A stretch of 64,000 bases of DNA from Oncomelania hupensis (Eukaryota > Mollusca > Gastropoda > Littorinimorpha > Pomatiopsidae). The notes under the pieces were generated by a model. It had not been told where the DNA came from. It did not search any database and saw nothing but the letters and a program-made list of their open reading frames with translations. The DNA is taken from the NCBI GenBank assembly GCA_036898135.1, contig CM072525.1, forward strand, positions 21,125,941-21,189,940. Direction: 5' to 3'. This document shows, in pieces, positions 56,170 through 64,000 of the stretch. A program made the position numbers and the translations under genes. Within the stretch, counting starts at the first letter, position 1. Each line of letters starts with the position of its first letter.

Positions 56170-57122
56170 CCCGATAGAGGCCAAAGATCTATTCCTGCAT
56201 CAGTTGGTGTTGGATGTTTGCGAAATTTGAAAAATGGAAGTCCCAAACTCCCATTCCACTTCTCTTCCCTCTCCACCTTCCTCTTTCTTCCCCACCCCCC
56301 CTCTCTCCCAGCCCATCCTCCCCCGTCCCCCACTCTCACCCCTGCAATATAAAAGGTACAAAAGAGAAGACAAGTACCCTTATTTTCATCTCAAGCAGCA
56401 CTCCACAACTTTAGTAATCACAATTTCAGTTATTGCAATCATAAGAGACATAAGACATTTTATTTCGCTTCAACTTTTACATCGAAGAAATCTTGGTGCG
56501 CATGGGGTACTCAGTTGTGTAGGCCTATATATGCATAATTCGCTGATATTTATACAGAATAAAAAAGCACACAATTAAAAGCAAGCAGTCCTACATGACA
56601 AACACAATCATACATACACATATACCTGCATCAACAACCTTCCGACACTAGGGTGGTTAAATCAATTATAGATTAACACAATGTCTCATCACGGAATGAC
56701 TAGAATTGACAAATTTGTATGTAGTAAAATTGTAGGCCTATGTTGCTCGTGTTTGCACACTTTATCAAGTGCGCATACGCTTACACAAAAAATGACATTG
56801 CAGCATAATGTATAACATAAATGATATATGTATTATTTGTCACTAGACTGACCCTCTCTTTCTCACACACACAAACACACCATGGCCTGTAGGTAGATGA
56901 CGTCACAACAGGAGCTTTGTGACGTTTGATTATTCCTCTTTAACCTACAGAAGCATTGCCCTTAAGATCCTACTTTGCAATCATGAAAGGGACGCTACGC
57001 CGAGACCTGCATGGGGACCATATCCTTTCAACGTTACCCCATCTTACTCACAATAAAATTATTTCAACGTTACCCGATCTTACACACAATGAAATATATT
57101 CCTACCCTGTTTGTGTTGGCAG
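56170..57122. other. Intron sequence, no exon seen
   Basis: A C-rich stretch at 56260-56345, otherwise AT-rich unique sequence. A TTCAACGTTACCC phrase is repeated at 57028 and 57063. Confidence 0.45.
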
Positions 57123-57286
57123 ATTGTAATTGAACCTGGCATGGACAGCTCCATCGCGCACTTGGGAGTGACACTGTCGAGCGACTACATTCCAAGTGTA
57201 TGCGGTCTGTGTGCTATGCAACCAGCTGAGCGATACGATATAGCTTTCCAATCCATCAGAACTCAAGTCCAAACTGGCAACCGGCA
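57123..57286 (+). CDS. Exon 12: VWD domain, C-terminal part
   Basis: Acceptor TTTGTGTTGGCAG, donor GTGAGA; phase 0 in, phase 2 out. About 54 residues: IVIEPGMDSSIAHLGVTLSS, DYIPSVCGLCAMQPAERYD, then IRTQVQTGN. The V-C-G-L-C-(G) motif near the end of VWD domains is clear, but its last Gly is Ala (CGLCA). That motif lies next to the disulfide-isomerase-like CGLC site linked with multimer assembly in VWF and mucins. The phase-2 exit matches exon 13 exactly. Confidence 0.8.
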
Positions 57287-57337
57287 GTGAGAAAGAACCT
57301 TTCTTATTTATCATTTGAATGTATGTCATTATTGTAA

Positions 57338-57530
57338 TGTTGGATTGATTGCATCCAATACCATTTTTGAAGGGAGGGAGGATACCGGAGTACCCGGAGA
57401 AAACCCTTGGTGACCTGAATAGTCTCGTACCTAGGCTTAAGTCATACAATTTCTGCCCTTACAGGAATCGAACCCTGGACTTTTGACCTAGGTAACCAGC
57501 GACTAATCAACTGCGCCACTTGGCCAAATC
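57338..57530 (-). mobile_element. SINE family C, copy 3 (intronic)
   Basis: Contains the central motif ACCGGAGTACCCGGAGAAAA and the reversed B box (GGAATCGAACCCTGGAC), ending with CTGCGCCACTTGGCC at the head. The tail part seen in copies 1 and 2 is missing. Confidence 0.8.
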
Positions 57531-57664
57531 TATTTGTACATTTATATGTCTGTGAAAGTTTTAACACCATTTTATCAATTAAAAAAACTTTAAATATTAA
57601 AAAAAAAAAAAAACTGAAAAACCTTTCTGACTATAAAAATATTTTGATATTGTATAATAACGCC

Positions 57665-58880
57665 AGTGTCAGAGCTAACTTACCATCAGCCTCATGAGCC
57701 ATCCCAGTAAGGTCCTCCTGAAAATAAAATAATACTCAACAGGTTGAAATCCCGAGCTGAACAAATCATAGCTGAAGAACAAGCAGGAATCAGGGCAGGG
57801 CGAAGTACCACTGAGCAGCTTTTCAACCTCAAAATAATCTGCGAGAAATACCTACAGCACCAACATCTATATTATGTGTTTGTAGATTTCAAGAAAGCGT
57901 TTGGACAAGTCTGGCATGCAGCTCTGTGGGCAACCCCAACATTATTGAAATCATTCAAAGCCTGTATGGCAAGGCTACCAGTGCAGTCCTCCAAAACAGC
58001 GCCATTGGGAACTGGTTCAGAACAACAATCAGTGTGCGTCAAGGATGCCTATACTCTCTCCAACACTCTTCAACATCTTCATAGAGTGCATCATGTCAGA
58101 TGCCCTTGCAGATCATGAAGAAACAGTCAGCATAAGGGGATAGAGCAATCTCCAACCTCCGTTTTGTGGATGACATTGATGGACTGGCTGGAGGGGAACA
58201 AGAACTTGGCTTGATGCCACCTCCAAAGCCTTTGGAATGGAAATAAGTGCAGAGAAGACCAAAATGATGACCAACAACACCAATGGCATCAACACGGACA
58301 TCAAAGTACAAGGTCAATCTCTCAACACGGTGTATAGCTTCAAATATTTATGAGCCCTGACAGGAAGTCCTCTCCAGGATTGCACAAACAACTGGCTACC
58401 CTGGCAAGGTTGGAGCCCATTTGGAAAGACAGAACCATTAGTCTACACGCCAAGGTAAGGTTGCTGCGCTCCCTTGTCATCTCCATCTTCCTATGCTTTT
58501 GCGAAACATGGACCATCACAACAGACCTTTAACAAAGAATACATAGCATGGAGACGAGGTGCTACAGAAGACTTTTGGGTATTTCCTATACCTATGCTCA
58601 CAGTGGTGAAGAAACAGAAGCTCCGATGGCATAGCAACATCTCCAAAGCATCAGGCCTTGCAAAGACCATTCTGCAAGGCACAGCGCAAGGAAGCAGAAG
58701 AAGAGGGAGATAGAAAAAGAGGTGGGAAGACAACATCCGAGAATGGATTGGATTGACACAGAGCGAAGCCATGAGGGCTGCTGAGGACAGAGAAAGTTGG
58801 AGTACGCTGGTTAAACGATCATCTGTTGTGCCCCAACGACTTCCGAGTTAGGGGTTAGAATAGGATAGGATAGGAATAAC
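57665..58880 (+). mobile_element. RTE LINE, RT half with 3' end (intronic)
   Basis: Runs from the SHPSKVLLKI region through EEQAGIRAGRSTTEQLF, VFVDFKKAFGQVWHAALW (the catalytic Asp region, D then G), the FADD-box region (about 58155-58180, altered) and the C-terminus to the tail at 58860-58880 (AGGATAGGATAGGA). Multiple stops and small deletions. Confidence 0.85.
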
Positions 58881-59682
58881 AGCAAGAGTTAACATATATG
58901 AAATTTCGTAAATGGCTACTGAACTGAACTGAACTCTTTCCTGCTGTTTCATAACACATCAGACCATGATTTAAACACACACACACAACTGTTTGTCTCT
59001 CTTATTACTGTAGACTCATCTTCAATGGGGAGACTACTCTACTTACTTCCAATGTTTTTACTCAACTCATTGTCCCCCTTGGTTAAAAGGACCCATTTTG
59101 ACCACGACTTCCCCCCCCCCCCCACCCCCCTCCTACAGATTCTTTTAACATTCACAGTGAATGTAGCCCACTGAAAAAAAGCTTACAACAAAAAAAAAAA
59201 AACCCAGCTCTTTAGAAATTATAGTTATATTTTACAGGAATAACGTCCGTAGTTGTGTGCCTATATTATTAGCAAGGGTTAGCTAATATTCTGGAGCTAA
59301 AAATAGCATCTACCAAACCCGGTAAGAGACAGAGCCCGTAAACACAAATTTGGTAGTAAGGTTTTTCGTTTTAGATTGATATTATAGACCCTATCCAGAC
59401 ACCAAAGACGCTCACCTCAAGCCGCGTGGTTAACTCAGCAAAGGGTCAAAAGTCACAAGGCTGTACCGCTAAAACAGGGGAAATCACTCCCTTCAGAACC
59501 GAAATGGAAAAGTATCACTCTAGCGGTTGGTTTGAGCAATGAACGGCTACTTCATCATCATTTATTGTAATGGGAACGCGAATTTTAGGATAAAACCCCG
59601 TTTTCGACAAAAACCTTCGAATTGAGGCCTTTTTAAACAAAAATGCATGGGTAACTTTGTGTTTGTGTTTGTGTGTGTACAG
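58881..59682. other. Intron sequence, no exon seen
   Basis: A poly-C run at 59110-59123, poly-A at 59190-59203; otherwise unique. The last 30 bp are TG-rich and lead into the exon 13 acceptor. Confidence 0.5.
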
Positions 59683-59818
59683 ATGCACGCCATTACTTAC
59701 CACACCTCCCCCGCCGACCACAACACCTTTGCCACCGACATTACCTGTAGTCCAGGTTACAAAGACCACCACTGCCACGACCACTCCCCGCACTGAACCA
59801 CCAACCACCACACCATAC
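59683..59818 (+). CDS. Exon 13: Thr/Pro-rich mucin-like linker
   Basis: Acceptor TTTGTGTGTGTACAG, donor GTGAGA; phase 2 in, phase 0 out. 45 codons, of which 18 are Thr and 13 Pro, with one Cys at the start (QCTPLLTTPPPPTTTPLP) and blocks such as TTTATTTPRTEPPTTTPY. Such PT-rich stretches carry dense O-linked sugars in mucins. Here the stretch separates the VWD from the C8-like domain. The acceptor lacks a normal pyrimidine tract and is made of TG repeats. Skipping this exon would shift the frame. Confidence 0.8.
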
Positions 59819-59879
59819 GTGAGATTTTAACTATTGTCATCCTATTATAGTCAGTCTTAACAGTCATCCTCATCCTCAT

Positions 59880-60000
59880 ACTCACCAACATCATCATCAG
59901 CAGCAGCAGCAGCAGAATCGTCGTCGTCGGTGTGATCATCATCACTGCCATCGTCATCATTATTATTATCATCATTGTCGTCGTCGTTGCCATCATTGTT
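59880..60000. repeat. ATC/CAG trinucleotide stretch (intronic)
   Basis: Short ATC, CAG and GTC runs within the 254-bp intron between exons 13 and 14. Confidence 0.8.
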
Positions 60001-60072
60001 GTTAATCTACTGCAAACTACTAGTACTACTACCTGGTCATTCATTAATTTTTGTTACCATACCAATCTGCAG

Positions 60073-60274
60073 ATCGATCCATGCCAGGATAGGATTAACT
60101 TCTGCTCCAAGCTTAACAGTGTGTGCTCCGGAGTCGAAGTGGAGGACTGTGTCAAGGAGACCTGTAATGACGGCAAGAGCTTCTGCCAGTACATGGAATC
60201 CACCACAATGCGCCTGTGCCAGAACGGTCTTCTCAATGAGCTTGCGGAACTGGCGGCAGTGAGCTGCTCTTCCG
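60073..60274 (+). CDS. Exon 14: C8-like domain
   Basis: Acceptor ACCAATCTGCAG, donor GTAAGT; phase 0 in, phase 1 out. About 67 residues with eight cysteines: DPCQDRINFCSKLNSVC, EDCVKETCNDGKSFCQYME, RLCQNGLLNELAELAAVSC. Eight cysteines in one domain between VWD and TIL fit C8. The W-R near the end that exon 1 keeps (NWRTDRC) is missing here. This exon leads into a TIL exon in the same phase as exon 1 does. Confidence 0.75.
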
Positions 60275-61693
60275 GTAAGTAACAGCAACCAATCCCACAG
60301 TTCAGAACCCCCTTTCAGAGCTGTCTGAGGGGCAAACTAAATCTCCGACGACAAACGCCACTAGGGATACTATTTTTAAACATGAACCTGCCGTGCGTGG
60401 GCACCCCACAGTTGTGAAAGGTTTTCTTCGAACGTTCGGAGTATCCACAGTATCCTGTAGAAGATCTTAATCGCTTGTTTCATGCACAGATGAAAACCAA
60501 ATTCAAATGTATTTCCAAATACTCATTCACCTAACACCCACCCCCCCACCCACCCCACCCCCCCAAAAAAATGAGTGTTAATTTTCTTGACAATGTTGTA
60601 ACAGGGCTTTATCCTAATGAAGCAAAAGAAAAACATGGAATGATAGGCCAAGGCCCCTATATCAACTATCTGCAAGAAGAAAAAAAAAGAATAAAAATCG
60701 GCTACGCCAGTTTTTAGAAACAGCGCAAAACGTGTTTAGAAAATGTTGAAGTATAGCTACCTTGACCTTTGAGAAAATGCAAATATGAATAATCTAAATG
60801 GCTTAACAGTATATAAATTAGGCCTAAGCCTATTTGCGCAGCGAAAATAATCAAATTCGGTTGAAACATTCTTGAGATAAGGCAATAAAATGTGTTTTGA
60901 ACAAAAAAAGTTAAATTGAAAAGGAAGGACCTACTGACCGACAACCGGGCTGTACTGAATAGGCCTGGACCTAAAGCAATAACTGTGTAATTTAATGTAA
61001 TGTACTGAATAGGCCATGAGTTTAAACCCCTGTATGCCTAAAATCAACAAAACTGGTTCCGCTTTGTTTAAATTATAGAGCAAATCATGTTTTGAAACAA
61101 TTTGACCCCAGCTATCTTGACCTTTGCACTAGAGCAAATATGACAGCACAGTAGGCTGGCCGCTAACCTAGGTAATTTTCCTATGAAGTTTGGTCAAAAC
61201 TCGTTCAGTGGCTTTTTAGATATGGCGTGTGACAGACAGGCAGACCGACAGATCGAGCGACTCTTCCGAGTCTTTCTGATTACCACTTATCTGGCAATAC
61301 AAATGGGATTCATGGGTGAAATTTTGAAGATCGATAGGTACATAGATTATGTCTTGTGAGCTAGGAAATGTCTGAATGAATTACACAGGAAAGGCTAACA
61401 CTAAAAATGAACAATATTGTTTCCATCATTAATCTGATTTTAAAATACACAAACATACATGCATGCGACGCTGTGAGTCTATGGGGCTAGTCTTCTATTC
61501 TTGTTTTTTTTACCCCTCCATTTCTTTGCAGACTATCGCTGCAAGTGTTTAACCAAAGGCTATGCATTCTATATTGGTGTGATCCATGCATGTCAGGAAC
61601 GATGCTTGTGCGTGTGTACCAACATCGGAACAAACTCCTTGTGCAATGTCAGTTGGTGGAATAAATTCTGTATTCTGTATACTCGATTTTCAG
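60275..61693. other. Intron sequence, possible small exon near its end
   Basis: C-rich run at 60537-60565, AT-rich sequence, and a degenerate repeat at about 60750-61300 with CTTGACCTTTG twice (60760, 61117) and a GACAGACAGGCAGACCGACA run at 61231-61250. See the possible exon at 61532-61615. Confidence 0.45.
61532..61615 (+). CDS. Possible optional mini-exon between exons 14 and 15
   Basis: A good acceptor (CCATTTCTTTGCAG) is followed by an open stretch, YRCKCLTKGYAFYIG and HACQERCLCV, rich in Cys. If it ends at the GTACCA donor after 61615 it is 84 nt, phase 1-1, and leaves the frame intact, but the following intron would be only 78 nt. Alternatively the open frame runs without a splice into exon 15. 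The YxCxCxxGY pattern is EGF-like, but no first half is present. Direct joining of exon 14 to 15 gives the better C8-TIL junction. Confidence 0.35.
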
Positions 61694-61908
61694 ACTGCGG
61701 TCCAAACCAGGTGTTCACCAAATGGCCTGCGAGTGCTCAGCAACCAACCTGCCGTCAACGCCAGTCCAATCCTCTGACTGAGGACGGCAATAAGGACTAT
61801 TTGATGATGTGCATGTGTGACTACGAAAAGGGCTTCATCCTTGAGAACGACAATTGTATCCACTTGAGTGAGTGTGGATGTCCCTTGCCCAACGGTGACT
61901 ACAGACCC
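61694..61908 (+). CDS. Exon 15: second TIL domain
   Basis: Acceptor CTCGATTTTCAG, donor GTGAGT; phase 1 in, phase 0 out. About 71 residues: DCGPNQVFTKWPASAQQPTC, MMCMCDYEKGFILENDNC, SECGCPLPNGDYRP. The seven cysteines fall in the same pattern as exon 2 (CG, C, CxC, C, CGCP), and both exons have phases 1 then 0. Typical position after a C8 domain. Confidence 0.85.
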
Positions 61909-62073
61909 GTGAGTATTCCTTTGGTTTTCTACTAGTAGTTATTCCCAACAGCTTTGTTTTCCTAACTCCTCCGGACGAAGAGTGTAGGCTGATAGGCCTA
62001 CTTTCCTCATGTCTCTCAAACGGCCCGACAGCCTGAGGAATTAGATTAGATTAGATCAGATTAGATAGATAGA

Positions 62074-62365
62074 GGGGTGTCGGATAGCGCAGTGATTGGA
62101 GCACTCGCTACTGTGTCGCAAGTTAAGCACCGTCCAGTGCGTTTAGCACTTGGATGGGTGACCGCAAACCGTGAAGGGACAAATAACAACGCGCCCAGTT
62201 GACTCAACTGTGACTGATTACCTACTCTCTTAAGGGTGGGGAAGGTAAAGGAGCGAGGGAGGGAGATGTGCATCACCCTCATTACGCTGGCCCAAGATAA
62301 GTGTGATCTCCAACATCACGCTCCCCTACGGCCACAAAGCTATGGGACCACCTTTACCTTTACCT
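62074..62365 (+). mobile_element. 5S-rRNA/tRNA-like chimeric SINE (intronic)
   Basis: Contains AAGTTAAGCACC and TTTAGCACTTGGATGGGTGA with CCGC, matching the internal promoter (C-box) part of 5S rRNA genes. It is preceded by a tRNA-like GGATAGCGCAGTGATTGGAG. The 3' body ends in a (TTTACC)-type tail near 62350. Only one copy in the window. Confidence 0.7.
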
Positions 62366-62369
62366 AGAT

Positions 62370-62402
<33 letters not shown>

Positions 62403-62500
62403 TAGATAGGTGGGTGGGTGGATGGGTTTATTGATGAATCAATGGATGGATACATACATAGCTTACATACATACATAGATAGATACATAGAAAGACAGAC
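62366..62500. repeat. GA, GACA and GATA short arrays (intronic)
   Basis: GA at 62370-62388, CAGA at 62386-62402, then GGTG, GATG and ACAT-type units to about 62495. Confidence 0.85.
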
Positions 62501-62549
62501 AGACATATCAGACAGACTTCTATTCTCTGCTCGTGTACAGTCCATTGCA

Positions 62550-62765
62550 CAAGTGTAAGGACCCTGAGGCTCATGTCCTAGACAGGTGAATGCCAGTTAC
62601 ATAATTCAGTGGATTGGGATCTTTGGGTTGTGTGTGACGTTACACGGTGCGGTCTCACGCAGCATGTTGGCGCTTTGGGTTAGCGGATTGAGTTAGATCT
62701 GGTTTTGGGGCCAGCGCCCTGAGTAGCTCTTTGGGCTGGTAAAGTGCTGTAGGCTATAAGAACAA
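62550..62765 (+). mobile_element. SINE family D, partial copy (intronic)
   Basis: CTCATGTCCTAGACAGGTGA and the tail CCAGCGCCCTGAGTAGCTCT then GGTAAAGTGCTGTAGGCTAT match the reversed body and tail of 52426-52640. Confidence 0.7.
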
Positions 62766-62911
62766 TTAAACAGACAATATTGACAATGATGATGATGATT
62801 GTACTGCTGCTGGTGACGACGAATTAAAATGTGCATGACCTCCGATTCCATGAAATCAGAACCAGATCTTTTTTGAAAATAAGCTTACTACTTCTGCCTT
62901 CTTCTCCACAG

Positions 62912-63098
62912 AGTGGAAGCGAATGGAGCGACAGTGATTGCAAGAAAAATTATGCTTGTAAGAACGGCGAGGTCGTGGCCACTGACCGCAACTGTGATGA
63001 AAATGCAGAGTGCGTGCTGGTCGATGGCAAACCTACCTGTGAATGCCCTGGTGCGGACAAAGGACGAGGTGTGCCTACCATGCCTGGTGGCTGCACAG
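62912..63098 (+). CDS. Exon 16: TILa/EGF-like segment, last exon seen
   Basis: Acceptor CTTCTTCTCCACAG, donor GTAAAT; phase 0 in, phase 1 out. About 62 residues: GSEWSDSDCKKNYAC, then NCDENAECVLVDGKPTCEC and a Gly-rich end closing with GGCT. Its start matches exon 3; its second half reads like the EGF-like unit that ends such modules in zonadhesin-type proteins (NAxC...DGxPxCxC). The frame stays open in phase 1, so the gene continues past the window. Confidence 0.8.
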
Positions 63099-63460
63099 GT
63101 AAATTAGCCATAATTATTGTATGCTAAGGTATATTATAGGTTGTGGAACATACCTGTTTAGGAAAAGATTGGGTTACCAAAACGCACCCTCACACACACG
63201 TATAAAATGTAATAAATTTATAATACAATATCGACTGTGGTAATGGCTGGTAGCACCGTATGGCAGTCATGAAAGAAGCAAGGAATAAAACAAACCCAGG
63301 GAGGCAAGTTGCAATAAACATCAAGAAAGGTTGGAGAAAAGTGCGACAATCTGACTTTAAGTTTCACGACCATGCTTCTAGATAATTCTCCATAAGCTTT
63401 AAAGAGCTCCAATGTAGTTTAAATGCATTGATAAAGCCTAGTCAAAGGAGGTTCCCAGCT
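63099..63460. other. Intron sequence, nothing recognised
   Basis: AT-rich, unique; no exon or repeat identified. Confidence 0.5.
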
Positions 63461-63464
63461 AACC

Positions 63465-63780
63465 ACAATTTCGGGGCCCGATGGGGCCCGCATCAGGCAG
63501 CCCGATGGGGCCCGGATCGGGCTACCGATCGGGGCCCGATCGGGGCCCGATCGGGCACATGGAATTTGGAACCGACTCGGGCCCGATTCGGGCAAAGATC
63601 GGGCGATCGTCGGGCTACCCGAAACTTACCCAACCGTAACCCAACCTTTGCCGAACGGTAACCCGATTCCGGCAAAGATCGGGCATACGTCAGGATACCC
63701 AACACCAACCCTATTGTAACCCAACTTAAACCAGAAACAACCCCGATAATGCCCCATCCCTGGCCAATGCCGATTTACCC
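63465..63780. repeat. GC-rich palindromic repeat
   Basis: Overlapping CCCGATCGGGGCCCGATCGG-type units at 63478-63600, then degenerate (C/G)CCGATT and CAAAGATCGGGC units to about 63690 and CAACCxTAACCC units to 63730. Confidence 0.7.
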
Positions 63781-63910
63781 TAAAATCATATCCCACATAT
63801 TGTTTATGATATGTGATTGCATGAAGAAAGAATTGAGATGTCTGGTGTTAATAGGGACTGTCGGCAAAGGCGTTTTTGTTTTCGGAAGTACTTGGCGTGT
63901 CCCCACTTAA

Positions 63911-63988
63911 GTATTTACACACCATTTCGATAACGATATAGCCTATATTAACGTGATCTTCGTCGCTATCGAAATCGTGTGTAAATAC
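63911..63988. other. 78-nt inverted repeat (hairpin)
   Basis: GTATTTACACACCATTTCGA at 63911 pairs with the segment ending at 63988; 24 of 26 positions match across the stem, leaving a 26-nt loop. Possibly the end of a MITE cut by the window. Confidence 0.6.
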
Positions 63989-64000
63989 ATAAACGAAAGG

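Noticed and set aside
62074..62180. 5S rRNA gene
   Set aside because: Only the internal promoter-like part matches; the 5' portion is tRNA-like and the 3' portion is unrelated SINE body.

Overview
This is animal nuclear DNA. It has split genes with GT-AG introns, dense microsatellites, non-LTR retrotransposons, several tRNA-derived SINE families and decayed hAT-type transposons. The mixture (an RTE-clade LINE ending in a GGATA-type tail, SINEs with conserved central motifs, expanded GA/CT, ATC and AAT arrays) suggests a lophotrochozoan, most likely a gastropod mollusc. That is inference from repeat style, not a species identification. One assembly gap (N) lies at 30597-31096.

Region 1-34.8 kb holds no host gene that I can support. 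It contains two hAT-type transposon copies (1-1289, 5872-7951), an RTE LINE that is almost full length but broken (19655-22882), many RTE fragments on both strands, a CR1/L2-like LINE C-terminus cut off by the gap, SINEs of several families, small terminal-inverted-repeat elements and long simple-repeat arrays.

Region 34.86-63.10 kb carries the interior of one large plus-strand gene. I assembled 16 exons whose reading phases all agree (total 2659 nt, about 886 codons). The first part of the gene lies upstream or in the gap, and the end lies beyond the window. The predicted product is a secreted, cysteine-rich, mucin/zonadhesin/FCGBP-like glycoprotein. Domain order: end of C8 - TIL - TILa-like - C-type lectin-like domain - mucin CysD (WxxW-type) domain - calcium-binding EGF - degenerate VWD - Thr/Pro-rich linker - C8-like - TIL - TILa/EGF-like. 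Every inserted module is bounded by phase-1 introns, the classic signature of exon shuffling, and the C8-TIL-TILa block occurs twice with the same intron phases. Several domains have lost hallmark residues: the lectin Ca2+/sugar motif and one of its disulfides, the VWD GDPH and CGLCG motifs, and the WxxW signature itself.

The introns are full of insertions: a 28-bp and a 29-bp minisatellite, RTE copies, SINEs, a decayed element with an SGNH-esterase ORF between direct repeats, a 5S-rRNA/tRNA-like chimeric SINE, and two CAG...CTG-ended elements of which one is intronic (54761-55171) and one upstream (31866-32188), both with 6-bp target duplications. The window ends in a GC-rich palindromic repeat and a 78-nt hairpin.
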